Assembly: GCA_018828125.1 (NCBI GenBank)
Contig: JAHJWB010000003.1
Span: 62,001 to 126,000 of the forward strand
Source: Gammaproteobacteria bacterium
Lineage (GTDB): Bacteria > Pseudomonadota > Gammaproteobacteria > Burkholderiales > Burkholderiaceae_C
Length of the DNA: 64,000 bases
Direction: 5' to 3'
In this document: positions 47,207 through 55,340 of the stretch, piece by piece
Layout: every line of letters starts with the position of its first letter
Position numbering within the stretch: position 1 is the first letter of the stretch
Translations under genes and position numbers: made by a program
The notes under the pieces: generated by a model
The model's database searches: none
Told to the model about the DNA's origin: nothing
What the model saw: only the letters and a program-made list of their open reading frames with translations

Positions 47207-47269
47207 TTAATTTGATAGCTGTTGGCGCTTGCCTATCAAGCGCTAGAGGCCAATTTAGCTTGAAATTCA
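47207..47269 (-). repeat. Interspersed repeat, copy 11 (reverse)
   Basis: TAATTTGATAGCTGTTGGCG, CTTGCCTATCAAGCGC, TAGAGGCCAATTTAGCTTG. It lies between convergent genes and its outer end reaches the stop codon of the CxxC protein at 47267. Confidence 0.82.
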
Positions 47270-47497
47270 GCCCGGTAGCTGTAGCAGCGCCTCTTGCCGC
47301 CAGTATTCGGCCGCGTCCAGAAACCCCTCCCACACGCAGCCATTGCAGCCGCGCCCACAGCAGGTGGTGGGCTCAGGGGGCGGGTTGCGCAGCGTGATGC
47401 CAGCGTCTGTAGCGCGCTGCTGCATTGCCAGGAACATGGCCTGGGCTGTGGCGCCGTCCACAGCGGGGGTTGGGGCTGCGACAGCGGCCGATGTCAC
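47267..47497 (-). CDS. Oxidoreductase-like domain protein (cysteine-rich, PF09791-like)
   Basis: This 76-aa protein has an Ala-rich N-terminus and a C-terminal Oxidored-like motif PPEPTTCCGRGCNGCVWEGF, with five cysteines. The start is GTG 47497, whose GTGA overlaps the stop of the upstream membrane-protein gene; this coupling supports the choice. The domain occurs in small redox or metal-binding proteins of uncertain role. Confidence 0.75.
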   Translation of the reverse strand: MTSAAVAAPTPAVDGATAQAMFLAMQQRATDAGITLRNPPPEPTTCCGRGCNGCVWEGFLDAAEYWRQEALLQLPG

Positions 47498-47745
47498 GGC
47501 TGGCGACGCCCGGCCTTGGCACGGCGCAGGCCGTACTGCACCCCGAACGCAATGCCCAGCACCAGCGCAAACCAGCCCACCAGGGCCGCCTGCCCCATGA
47601 GGTCGCGCACGCTGGCGGACCGGGCCACGTACGGCGCCAGCAAGATGACCAGGCCAATCATGGCCAGGGTCACGCTCTTGAACAGCAGCTCTTTCTGGGC
47701 CTTGGTGGTGGCGGCTTGGCGTGGGGTGTCGAGAGGGGCTGGCAT
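47494..47745 (-). CDS. Small two-segment inner-membrane protein, unknown function
   Basis: This 83-aa protein has two predicted membrane segments (about 23-43 and 50-70; SVTLAMIGLVILLAPYVARS and LVGWFALVLGIAFGVQYGL) and a basic C-terminus (RRAKAGRRQP). No family is recognised. It is translationally coupled to the CxxC protein, suggesting that the two act together at the membrane. It is divergent from rbgA. Confidence 0.7.
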   Translation of the reverse strand: MPAPLDTPRQAATTKAQKELLFKSVTLAMIGLVILLAPYVARSASVRDLMGQAALVGWFALVLGIAFGVQYGLRRAKAGRRQP

Positions 47746-47839
47746 AGGGGGCAATGAACGCCGTGGCGCGGGGCAAGTGGGACCGCGATTATCCTTGCGA
47801 CCCTGATAGATCCCAGAACAACGAAGAAAGTACCCCCGC

Positions 47840-48811
47840 ATGGCCATCCAGTGGTTCCCCGGTCACATGCACCTGACCCGTAAAGCCATCACCGAACGCA
47901 TCAAGGACATTGATGTGGTGATCGAGGTGCTGGACGCGCGCCTGCCGGGCTCCAGCGCCAACCCGCTGCTGGCCGAGATCACGGGCCACAAGCCCACGCT
48001 CAAGGTTCTCAACAAGCAGGACGTGGCCGACCCCGAACGCACCGCGCTGTGGGTGGACTGGTACAACGCCCAGAGCGACACGCGCGCCCTGCCGCTGGAT
48101 GCGTCCGACCCGGCCCCCACGCGCAAGCTGATCGACGCCTGCCACCAGTTGTCGCCCAACCGGGGCGGCATGGCCAAGCCCATGCGGGTGCTGATCTGCG
48201 GCGTGCCCAACGTGGGCAAGTCCACACTCATCAATACGCTCAGCAACAAGCGCCAAGCCAAGACCGGTGACGAGGCGGGCATTACCAAGCTGGAACAGCG
48301 CATCACGCTGGCCGACGACTTTTACCTGTGGGACACGCCCGGCATGCTGTGGCCGCGCATTGTGGTGCCCGAGAGCGGCTACAACCTGGCCGCCAGCGGT
48401 GCCGTGGGCCGCAATGCGTACGACGAAGAACTGGTCGCGCTGGAGCTGCTGCGCCGCCTGCAGAAGAACTACGCACCCTTGCTGGAGGCGCGCTACAAGC
48501 TGGGCCTGCCTGCGGGCGCGGTGGCCGAGATGCATGACGAGGAACTGCTCGAAGCCATTGGCCGCAAACGCGGCGCCATGCTGGGCGGCGGCAAGGTCAA
48601 CCTGCAAAAGACGGCCGAGATCGTGATGACGGACTTTCGCACCGCCATCCTGGGCCGCATCACGCTGGAGACGCCCACCGAGTTTGAAGCCTGGCGCGCA
48701 GCAGGTCTGGCCGAAGACGCCAAGCGGCAGGCCAAAAAAGATGCGCGCACCAAAGCCAAGGGTAAAGGGTCGGGTGTGCGCGAGCCTGCACCGGGCAGCG
48801 ACGAAGACTGA
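47840..48811 (+). CDS. rbgA: Ribosome biogenesis GTPase RbgA/YlqF
   Basis: This 323-aa circularly permuted GTPase has the motif order G4 (NKQD, 58-61), G1 (GVPNVGKST, 121-129), G3 (DTPG, 165-168). The N-terminal WFPGHM motif is diagnostic of the YlqF/RbgA family, which acts in large-subunit assembly. The basic C-terminal tail (AKRQAKKDARTKAKGKG) may contact rRNA. Confidence 0.93.
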   Translation: MAIQWFPGHMHLTRKAITERIKDIDVVIEVLDARLPGSSANPLLAEITGHKPTLKVLNKQDVADPERTALWVDWYNAQSDTRALPLDASDPAPTRKLIDACHQLSPNRGGMAKPMRVLICGVPNVGKSTLINTLSNKRQAKTGDEAGITKLEQRITLADDFYLWDTPGMLWPRIVVPESGYNLAASGAVGRNAYDEELVALELLRRLQKNYAPLLEARYKLGLPAGAVAEMHDEELLEAIGRKRGAMLGGGKVNLQKTAEIVMTDFRTAILGRITLETPTEFEAWRAAGLAEDAKRQAKKDARTKAKGKGSGVREPAPGSDED

Positions 48812-48835
48812 GTGCGTTATAGGCGCCTCGCTGGC

Positions 48836-49360
48836 TCAGTCTGCGGGCCGGGCCTTGTCTGCGCAGCGTTGGCACAGCCCCTTGATCTCCAGGCCCCGGG
48901 CCTCAAACCCCGGAAGGTAGGCGGCCACTTGCGCGCTCAACGCGTTGAACTGTGGGTCGTCGTGCCACTCGGTGATCTCGCCGCACTGGGTGCACACCAG
49001 CATCATGCTGGGATGGTCGTGTTCGGCGTCGGTGCACACCACATAGGTGTTGGTGGCGTCCACCTTGTGCACCAGCCGCTGCTCCATCAAGAAGTCCAGC
49101 GCCCGGTACACCGTGGTGGGGGCCACGCGGCCTTTGCGGGTCTGCATGTCGTCTTGCAGGTCATAGGCCTTGGCGCTACCCCCGCGGTGCAGCAGCAGCT
49201 CCAGCACCTCGCGGCGCTGCTCGGTCAGCTGCGCGCCGTTGTGGCTGCAGTGCGCGCGGGCCGCGTCCAGCCACTGGCCCAGGGCCTGCGGGTCCGAAGC
49301 ATCGGGCATGGCATGGGGGGCGTGGCTGTGGGAGGCTGTGGACTTTTTCTTGGCAGGCAT
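48836..49360 (-). CDS. zur: Fur-family regulator, probably zinc uptake regulator Zur
   Basis: This 174-aa protein has a Fur winged helix (RVAPTTVYRALDFLMEQRLVH), metal-site residues (ATNTYVVC, EHDHPSMM) and structural zinc cysteines Cys123/Cys126 and Cys163/Cys166. The His-rich N-terminal tail (SHSHAPH) is unusual. It is the second gene after a zinc-chaperone-like lipoprotein gene (56 bp gap), which points to Zur rather than Fur or PerR. Confidence 0.82.
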   Translation of the reverse strand: MPAKKKSTASHSHAPHAMPDASDPQALGQWLDAARAHCSHNGAQLTEQRREVLELLLHRGGSAKAYDLQDDMQTRKGRVAPTTVYRALDFLMEQRLVHKVDATNTYVVCTDAEHDHPSMMLVCTQCGEITEWHDDPQFNALSAQVAAYLPGFEARGLEIKGLCQRCADKARPAD

Positions 49361-49416
49361 GCGCGGCAGTTTAGCGGCGCGCGCGGCCGGTAAGGGCCGC
49401 GGGCGCCGCCAGGGCA

Positions 49417-50688
49417 TCAGGGCGCAATACCCAGCCAGGCCAGACCCGTGGGCGCAAAGCCCATGTCCAGCCGCTTGCCCACCTTAGCGCTGGGCACGTC
49501 CACCACCGCCACCTGGCGGGCCGCGGGGTCTGACACCAACAATTCATCCCGCGTAAGGCTGGTCACCAGGCTAGGGAAGGGTGCGGCCGTGGGCATCTGT
49601 GCCAACACGTTCACCTTGGCTCGCGTGGCAAAAGCGTTGGCGGGGCTGGTGATGTGCAGCGCGCCCTGGTCGTCCAGCACCGCGTAGTTGTTGCCTGCGC
49701 GGTCAAAGCCCTGAGCGCGCACGGTGCGGCCTTCAGCCCAGTTCAGGCGCGTGATGCGGCCTGCATCCGCATCGATGACGAACAAATGCCCCGGCGACGC
49801 CAGGCCCACCAGCTGCGCCACCTTGTCGTGGCCCTTGATGGTGCCAATGCGTACGCCTGTGGGCATGTCGGCAGGGTTGAGCAGCTTGCGTGCAGTGAAG
49901 GTGGCGCTGGCGCCCGTGCCGGAGCGGCTGACCACCAGCACACCGTCGCTGCAGCCAAATGCCGTGTGTTTTGCGTTGGTAAAACTGCCATGCAGGTCGG
50001 GGCAGGTTTCCGCAAAACGCTGCACAAATGTGAACCCGGTGGCGGTGCGGCGGTACAGATCCACCTGCACGGGCAGGGTGCCGGTGCTGGCGGAGTCGCG
50101 GTAGGTGGTCAGCAGGTGCTCGCCCAATGGTTCTGCCGTGCCATGCATGGGCAGGGGCAGCGGCAGGCGTGCATCTGCCGTGCCTTTGCCAATGCCCGCG
50201 TCGCTGAGCAACACCACTTCGGCGTTCTTGTTGTCGGCCACCAGGCCGTCGTTAAACAAAGCGGCCTGGCTGCCATGCGTCTCGAAATGCGTAGGGCGCA
50301 CGGCGGGCATGCGCAGGCTCAGCAGGCGCGGCGCCTGGCGGTAGTCGTGCAGGTGGTCGCCATGGTCCTCCTGCCACAGACCACCGTCGATGAACTGCGC
50401 CTGGTCTTGCGTGCGCTGCAGGGCGATGGCGTAGCGGCCCTCCGGGCTGGCGACCACGGCGGCGGGTGGGTGGTCCAGCGCGAATGACTGCGCAAGCTTG
50501 CCTTCGTCCAGGTCCCAGATGCGCACGTTGGCGCTGTCGGCCTGCAGCACGGCCAGGCGCCCGGCAGAGTCAATGCGCTCTGCTTCGTCGACAGGCGCGT
50601 CGCCTGAGCCGCCGCCGCCACAACCGGCCAGCAGCGCGGCACTGGCCACGGTGAGCGCGCCCAGGCGCAAGAAGGCGTGTCGATTCAT
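49417..50688 (-). CDS. Lipoprotein with beta-propeller, AztD-like zinc metallochaperone candidate
   Basis: This 423-aa protein has a lipoprotein signal (Cys23, LLAGC, then GGGGSG) and repeated propeller-like blades (VRIWDLDEGKLAQSF, HLFVIDADAGRITRLNW, RQVAVVDVPSAKVG). A histidine-rich loop EDHGDHLHDY (His109, His112, His114) resembles the zinc loop of AztD proteins, which hand zinc to an ABC transporter. The pairing with a Zur-like gene and the nested palindrome upstream support a zinc role. No ABC-transporter genes are adjacent. It could instead be another lipoprotein of the propeller group. Confidence 0.65.
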   Translation of the reverse strand: MNRHAFLRLGALTVASAALLAGCGGGGSGDAPVDEAERIDSAGRLAVLQADSANVRIWDLDEGKLAQSFALDHPPAAVVASPEGRYAIALQRTQDQAQFIDGGLWQEDHGDHLHDYRQAPRLLSLRMPAVRPTHFETHGSQAALFNDGLVADNKNAEVVLLSDAGIGKGTADARLPLPLPMHGTAEPLGEHLLTTYRDSASTGTLPVQVDLYRRTATGFTFVQRFAETCPDLHGSFTNAKHTAFGCSDGVLVVSRSGTGASATFTARKLLNPADMPTGVRIGTIKGHDKVAQLVGLASPGHLFVIDADAGRITRLNWAEGRTVRAQGFDRAGNNYAVLDDQGALHITSPANAFATRAKVNVLAQMPTAAPFPSLVTSLTRDELLVSDPAARQVAVVDVPSAKVGKRLDMGFAPTGLAWLGIAP

Positions 50689-50710
50689 GATGGAAATCCT
50701 CCAATGTTGA

Positions 50711-50739
50711 TGTTACATCGTTACTGTAACACTATAACA
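50711..50739. promoter_or_regulatory. Nested palindrome, Zur-box candidate
   Basis: The outer arms TGTTA (50711-50715) and TAACA (50735-50739) enclose the inner dyad GTTACTGTAAC (50720-50730), all centred on 50725, 23 bp upstream of the lipoprotein start. A/T-rich GTTA/TAAC dyads are typical of Zur boxes. Regulation by the Zur-like protein is inferred. Confidence 0.6.
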
Positions 50740-50829
50740 ATTGGAGGTGGCTCGACTGGGTCCGTTTGCGGGTGACGCTTGCAGCGCGTGGTGTTTTGCC
50801 GGTAGCTGATTCCAAAAGCCGCAGTTAGG

Positions 50830-53154
50830 ATGGTCTCCCGCCTTCCAACCCCAGTCGCCATGGCCGAAGCCTCTGCTGTTCCGCCCCTGCACCACCAAGA
50901 CGCCACCACCCGCCATCTGGTCCGTGTGGCGGGTTGGGCAGTGATGGTGTTGGGCGTTGTCATTGGGCTGCTGCTGATGTGGGACGAACCGGTGCAGCCT
51001 TTGCGGGTGGCGCTGAACCTGGTGGCGGGCGCGGTGGGCGGCAGCGCGCTGCTGCTGGCCCGCATGGGGCGCTGGACGCAGGCGGCCCACCTGCTGGTGT
51101 GGGGGGTGTGGGTGTCGGTGTCGCTGGTGGCGGCCCGCAACGGCGGGGTCAACGGCCCCAACCTGCTCAACTACCCGGTGATCATCGTGCTGGCGGGCTG
51201 GCTGCTGGGGGTGCGCGCTACGCTCACGCTGGTGGGGTTGACGGCGCTGCTGTTCATGGGATTCATATGGGCAGATGTCCAGGGCATGTTCAAACCGGTG
51301 CAAGTGGCCAACCGTGTGGCGGGGGCGGTGTATCTGGCGGGGATTCTGGTGCTGACGGCGGCGGCCACCTTGCTGTCGCGCCGCAACTACATGAGCCGCG
51401 TGCACGAAGCGCAGCAGACCGCCGCCAACCTGGCCGCCAGCGAGGCGGAGTTGCGCAAACTGCTGCGCGCCGTGGAGCAAAGCCCGGAGAGCATCGTCAT
51501 CACCGATCTGCAGGAAGACATCGAGTACGTGAACGATGCCTTTGTGCGCCGCACCGGCTATGCACGCGACGAGGTGGTGGGCGGTGCGTCGGCCCGCTTT
51601 TCGAGCAACGGACTGGCGCCCGCGCAGCGCGAAGGCGTGCGGTCCGCGCTGGCGCGGGGGGATTCCTGGGCGGGCGAGCAGGTCAATTACCGCAAGGACG
51701 GCCAGGCGCTGATCGAGTCGGTGGTGGTGGCGCCCATCCGCCAGCCCGACGGGCATGTGAGCCACTATGTAGAACTCAAGCAGGACATCACCGAGCGCAA
51801 ACGTGCGGCTGATGAAATCCACCGGCTTGCGCATTTCGACAGCCTCACCAGCCTGCCCAATCGCTTCACGCTGATGGAGCGGTTGTCGGTGCTGCAGGGT
51901 CGCCCCGGCCGTCCCTCTGTGGCGCAACACGCGCTGCTGTTGCTGGACCTGGACAGGTTCACCACCTTCAACGACGCGCGCGGCAGCGAAATGGGCGACC
52001 GGCTGCTGTGCGCTGTGGCCTTGCGCCTGTCGGAAATACTGCCCGCGCAGGGCCTGCTGGTGCGCGTGGCCGGGGACGAGTTTGCGGTGGTGCTGCACGG
52101 CCTGGGTGCTGACGTGTCGCTGGCGGGCAGCCAGGCCCTGTTGTTTGCCGAAAAACTGCAGGCTGCGCTGTTGCGCCCTCTGCGGCTGGACGGTGATGCC
52201 GAAGAAGCCCAGTTGGGTGCCAGCGTGGGCATCACCCTGTACCCGCAAACGGCCGACGACGGCGCGCACGACGCCCTGCGCCGCGCAGGCACCGCGCTGC
52301 ACCGCGCCAAGCAGGCGGGGGGCGGGCGTGCCGAGTTTTTTGAGCAGGGCATGGGCGAGGCGGCTGAGCAGCGGTTTCGGGTGGAGCGCGAGCTTCGCCA
52401 GGCCGTGGGCGCAGGCGATTTGCGGCTGTACCTGCAGTCGCAAGTGGACGTGCACGGCCAGCTCACCGGTGCCGAGGTGCTGGTGCGGTGGCAACACCCG
52501 CGCGATGGGCTGGTGGCGCCGGGAGTGTTCATTCCCATCGCAGAAGAGTCCGATCTCATCGTCAGCGTGGGCGGCTGGGTACTGGCGCAGTCATGCGCGC
52601 TGCTGGCCCAGCCCGCCTTCAAGGCGCGGCGGCTGCGGCTGTCGGTCAACCTCAGCGCGCGGCAGTTTCGGCAAACGCGTTTTGTGCCGCAATTGCGGGC
52701 TCTGCTGGCCGCGAGCGGCGCTGACCCGCGGCTGTTGACCCTGGAAGTCACCGAAGGCCTGGTGATTGAAGACTTTGACGACGTGGTGGCCAAAATGCAC
52801 GAGCTGGCCGCGCTGGGCGTGGACATGTCGCTGGATGACTTCGGGACGGGCTATTCATCGCTGGCGTACCTCAAGCGACTGCCCATTCAAGAGATCAAGA
52901 TCGACCGGTCTTTTGTGCACGACGCCCCCACCAACGCCGACGACGGCGTGCTGGTGGAAGGCATCTTGTCGGTGGCCCGCCACTTTGGCCTGCGCGTGGT
53001 GGCCGAGGGGGTGGAGACGCGTGCACAGGCCGACTTCTTGAGCCAGCGCGCGCCAGACATCGTCTACCAGGGCTATTTGTTTGGTCGCCCCGAGCCGGAT
53101 GTGGACTGGTTGGCCCGCCTGGCACCGGTTGCTCCCGCCGAGGCGTTGGGGTAG
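50830..53154 (+). CDS. Membrane-bound PAS-GGDEF-EAL cyclic-di-GMP protein
   Basis: This 774-aa protein has an N-terminal hydrophobic sensor region of about six membrane segments (27-185), a coiled stretch, a PAS domain (about 205-325), a GGDEF domain in which the signature reads AGDEF (414-418), and an EAL domain reading EVL (549-551) with the catalytic segments DDFGTGYSS, IKIDRSF and AEGVET present. The EAL half probably hydrolyses c-di-GMP; the GGDEF half has a substituted first glycine and may be a weak synthase or a GTP sensor. ATG 50830 is chosen; an ATG at 50860 is possible. Confidence 0.88.
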   Translation: MVSRLPTPVAMAEASAVPPLHHQDATTRHLVRVAGWAVMVLGVVIGLLLMWDEPVQPLRVALNLVAGAVGGSALLLARMGRWTQAAHLLVWGVWVSVSLVAARNGGVNGPNLLNYPVIIVLAGWLLGVRATLTLVGLTALLFMGFIWADVQGMFKPVQVANRVAGAVYLAGILVLTAAATLLSRRNYMSRVHEAQQTAANLAASEAELRKLLRAVEQSPESIVITDLQEDIEYVNDAFVRRTGYARDEVVGGASARFSSNGLAPAQREGVRSALARGDSWAGEQVNYRKDGQALIESVVVAPIRQPDGHVSHYVELKQDITERKRAADEIHRLAHFDSLTSLPNRFTLMERLSVLQGRPGRPSVAQHALLLLDLDRFTTFNDARGSEMGDRLLCAVALRLSEILPAQGLLVRVAGDEFAVVLHGLGADVSLAGSQALLFAEKLQAALLRPLRLDGDAEEAQLGASVGITLYPQTADDGAHDALRRAGTALHRAKQAGGGRAEFFEQGMGEAAEQRFRVERELRQAVGAGDLRLYLQSQVDVHGQLTGAEVLVRWQHPRDGLVAPGVFIPIAEESDLIVSVGGWVLAQSCALLAQPAFKARRLRLSVNLSARQFRQTRFVPQLRALLAASGADPRLLTLEVTEGLVIEDFDDVVAKMHELAALGVDMSLDDFGTGYSSLAYLKRLPIQEIKIDRSFVHDAPTNADDGVLVEGILSVARHFGLRVVAEGVETRAQADFLSQRAPDIVYQGYLFGRPEPDVDWLARLAPVAPAEALG

Positions 53155-53196
53155 ACCGCGTGCCGGAGGCGGTGCGCGAGCCCAGTGAAGCCCACT

Positions 53197-53258
53197 GAAA
53201 ATACAAGTAAAAATAGCTGCTAGCGCTTTATGGATAAGCGCTGGCAGCTATGTTTTTA
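53197..53258 (-). repeat. Interspersed repeat, copy 12 (reverse)
   Basis: AAATACAAGTAAAAATAGC, TGCTAGCGCTTTATGG, ATAAGCGCTGGCAGCTATG. It lies between convergent genes and is one of the best-kept copies, with the core perfectly matching in reverse. Confidence 0.87.
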
Positions 53259-53295
53259 GCAGCAATCAAAGTCTGCGGCGAATCCGCAGCGCCGA

Positions 53296-53439
53296 CTACT
53301 TGTTCTTGTCTTTGCCGCGAGGAATCACCGCGGTCGTCGGTGGCATGGGCCGGTCAGAGCCGCTGCTCTCCTTGGGGAGCGAAGTATCCTTCTTGGGTTT
53401 CTTCGCCATCTTGTTACTGCGTTGTTCGCCTTTGGCCAT
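53296..53439 (-). CDS. Small basic protein (47 aa), unknown function
   Basis: This 47-aa Lys/Arg-rich protein has no predicted fold or membrane segment (MAKGEQRSNKMAKKPKKDTS start, RGKDKNK end). A consensus ribosome site AGGAGG lies 5 bases before the ATG, which is the main reason to call it a gene. It resembles short highly charged proteins of Burkholderiales, with no assigned role. Confidence 0.7.
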   Translation of the reverse strand: MAKGEQRSNKMAKKPKKDTSLPKESSGSDRPMPPTTAVIPRGKDKNK

Positions 53440-53597
53440 AGTGCCTCCTGTAAGGTCTCGGGATGGGACCGCTGCGCAGGATGGTACGCCACAACCAGGG
53501 GCATCGCAGTGGCCCGCCGGGCTCTTTTGCGTGGCTGCGCTGATGGCGCCGCGGGCTGCCGTTGAATGCCTCGCCTGCGGTCCAGGGGAACCCGTTC

Positions 53598-54011
53598 TTA
53601 CTCCGGCGCTGCCGCCACCACGGCCGTGGCTTCCATCTCCACCAACATGCCGTCCAGAGCCAGTCGCGGCACCGGAATCAGCGTGCAGCCCGGGGCTGGG
53701 CCGTCGGTCCACGTCCGGCGCGCGGCATCGGCCCAGATCGCCAGGCGGGCTTCGGAATGGTCCACCACCAGCAAGGTCAGGCGCACCACATCGTTCACCG
53801 TGGCGCCCGCCGCTGTAAGCGCCGTGCGCATGTTGGCCAGCGCTTGTTCCAGCTGCTGCGCAAAGTCGGGCGACAACTCGCCCGCCAGATTCTCCCCACC
53901 CTGGCCCGATGCGTAGATGGTGCGGCCCCGCAGCGGCGCCACCACCACGTGCGAATACCCGTTGGGCACGGGGTCGTACAGCCCGGTCGGTTTGATGTGG
54001 GTGAGTGACAT
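53598..54011 (-). CDS. RidA (YjgF/YER057c) family protein
   Basis: This 137-aa protein matches the RidA fold (GRTIYASGQGGEN, QQLEQALANMRTALTAAGATVNDVVRLTLLVVDH). Classical RidA proteins hydrolyse reactive enamine/imine intermediates; the usual C-terminal RxxxP/E residues are only partly kept, so this may be a divergent Rid subgroup. The promoter overlaps a SoxR box with a 19-bp spacer. ATG 54011 (MSLTHIKPT) is family-like; an ATG at 54047 is possible and would shorten the leader. Confidence 0.82.
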   Translation of the reverse strand: MSLTHIKPTGLYDPVPNGYSHVVVAPLRGRTIYASGQGGENLAGELSPDFAQQLEQALANMRTALTAAGATVNDVVRLTLLVVDHSEARLAIWADAARRTWTDGPAPGCTLIPVPRLALDGMLVEMEATAVVAAAPE

Positions 54012-54079
54012 GTGGGTCTGCGAAAGTTTTGAAGCGATCTGCGGCATGGTGTGATCCGTTCAGGGTTGAAGAAGTGGGT

Positions 54080-54110
54080 AGTGTCAAACCTCAAGTAAAG
54101 TTAAGGTCAA
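54080..54110 (-). promoter_or_regulatory. Promoter of the RidA-like gene with 19-bp spacer
   Basis: Read leftward, -35 TTGACC (54105-54110) and -10 GACACT (54080-54085) are separated by exactly 19 bp, the hallmark of promoters twisted open by MerR-family activators. The SoxR box occupies the spacer. Confidence 0.68.
54089..54106. promoter_or_regulatory. SoxR box
   Basis: CCTCAAGTAAAGTTAAGG differs from the enterobacterial SoxR palindrome CCTCAAGTTAACTTGAGG at 3 of 18 positions and lies between soxR and the RidA-like gene. Confidence 0.7.
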
Positions 54111-54135
54111 CCCATTTTTTTTTTGAGGCACACGC

Positions 54136-54600
54136 ATGAAACACGACGATTCCGCTGGCGATGGCGCCATAGACCTGACGGCCGAGCTTTCGGTGGGTGA
54201 GGTGGCACGGCGCAGCGGCCTTGCGGTATCGGCCCTGCATTTTTATGAATCACGTGGTCTGCTGGCCAGCGTGCGCAACGCGGGCAACCAGCGCCGCTAC
54301 CCCCGCTCGGTACTGCGCCGGGTGGCCGTGATCAAGGTGGCCCAGCGCATGGGCGTTCCCTTGGCTGCCATTGCCCAGGCGCTGCAGGCCCTGCCCTCTG
54401 GCCGCACCCCCACGGTGGCTGACTGGCGGCGCCTGTCGCAGCGCTGGCGTGAAGACCTGGACGAGCGCATTCGCACGCTGACGGCACTGCGTGACCAGCT
54501 GGATGGGTGCATTGGCTGCGGCTGCCTGTCGCTCAAGGTCTGCCCGCTGCGCAATGCGCAAGACACGCTGGCCCAACAGGGACCCGGGCCGCATTTTTGA
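54136..54600 (+). CDS. soxR: Redox-sensitive transcriptional activator SoxR
   Basis: This 154-aa MerR-family activator has an N-terminal winged helix ([26 protein letters not shown]) and the 2Fe-2S cluster motif CX2CX1CX5C at Cys125, Cys128, Cys130 and Cys136 ([12 protein letters not shown]). Oxidation of the cluster by redox-cycling compounds activates transcription. It is divergent from the RidA-like gene; no soxS gene is present, as expected outside enterics. Confidence 0.95.
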   Translation: MKHDDSAGDGAIDLTAELSVGEVARRSGLAVSALHFYESRGLLASVRNAGNQRRYPRSVLRRVAVIKVAQRMGVPLAAIAQALQALPSGRTPTVADWRRLSQRWREDLDERIRTLTALRDQLDGCIGCGCLSLKVCPLRNAQDTLAQQGPGPHF

Positions 54601-54805
54601 GTCGGCGTGTGCATTTGCATGCCAGCCCGGCCCACTGGGGGGCGTTTGTGTGGTTCCTCTGGATGGAAATCACACACCCAGCCTGCATCCGTCAATGCCC
54701 GCGCAAAAATGGGCCTTTGCTCTCCAGCCCTGTGGTGCTATGCGCTTGGAGCGCTCTCAGCGATTTAACTGCTTGGGATGCGTGCTGTGCGATGTTGACA
54801 GCGCC

Positions 54806-55174
54806 TCAGGCCTTCACTTCGACCACGGGTTCGAAACCGCCGAAGATCATGCGTTTGCCATCAAAAGGCATGGGCGGGTTGCCGGGTGTGGACGGGTCCA
54901 TGCGGGGGTCTTCCATCATCTTCTTCATGCCCGCATCGCGCGTTGCTTTGTCCGGCCATTCAACCCACGAAAAGGCCACCGTCTCCTCGGCCGTGGCCTG
55001 AACTGCACGGCGGAAATCGGTGACTTTGCCGTCGGGGACGTCATCACCCCAACCCTCGATCACCCGGATCGCGCCCAGTTCTATGAATATCGGATCGAGC
55101 TGGCGCGCGTGCTCAATGAACTTCTGCTTGTTGGCGGTCGGGACCGCGATCACGAAACCATCGATGTAAGACAT
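54806..55174 (-). CDS. DUF1428 domain-containing protein (YbaA-like)
   Basis: This 122-aa ferredoxin-like-fold protein matches DUF1428 (MSYIDGFVIAVPTANKQKF, DPMFIELGAIRVIEGWGDDVPDGKVTDF pattern, PDKATRDAG, MPFDGKRMIFGGFEP). The function is unknown; homologues are seen near stress genes. It is transcribed leftward. Confidence 0.9.
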   Translation of the reverse strand: MSYIDGFVIAVPTANKQKFIEHARQLDPIFIELGAIRVIEGWGDDVPDGKVTDFRRAVQATAEETVAFSWVEWPDKATRDAGMKKMMEDPRMDPSTPGNPPMPFDGKRMIFGGFEPVVEVKA

Positions 55175-55340
55175 ATCTTGACTCCTGTTGGTTGACCATT
55201 CGACGTGCCCGCAGATGGGCACCTCGTACCTTCTCGACGAATGACAGCAAGCCAAATCGACATGAGGCTGTGTTTTTTTGGCCCTGGCGCAATGCGAGCG
55301 CAGAAAGACCGCTCGTCGGCCAGGCCAATTTCCGCACGGT

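Noticed and set aside
54712-54775. Possible further copy of the interspersed repeat (GTGCTATGCGCTTGGAGCGCTC)
   Set aside because: The core and arms are too different from the consensus to separate from chance.
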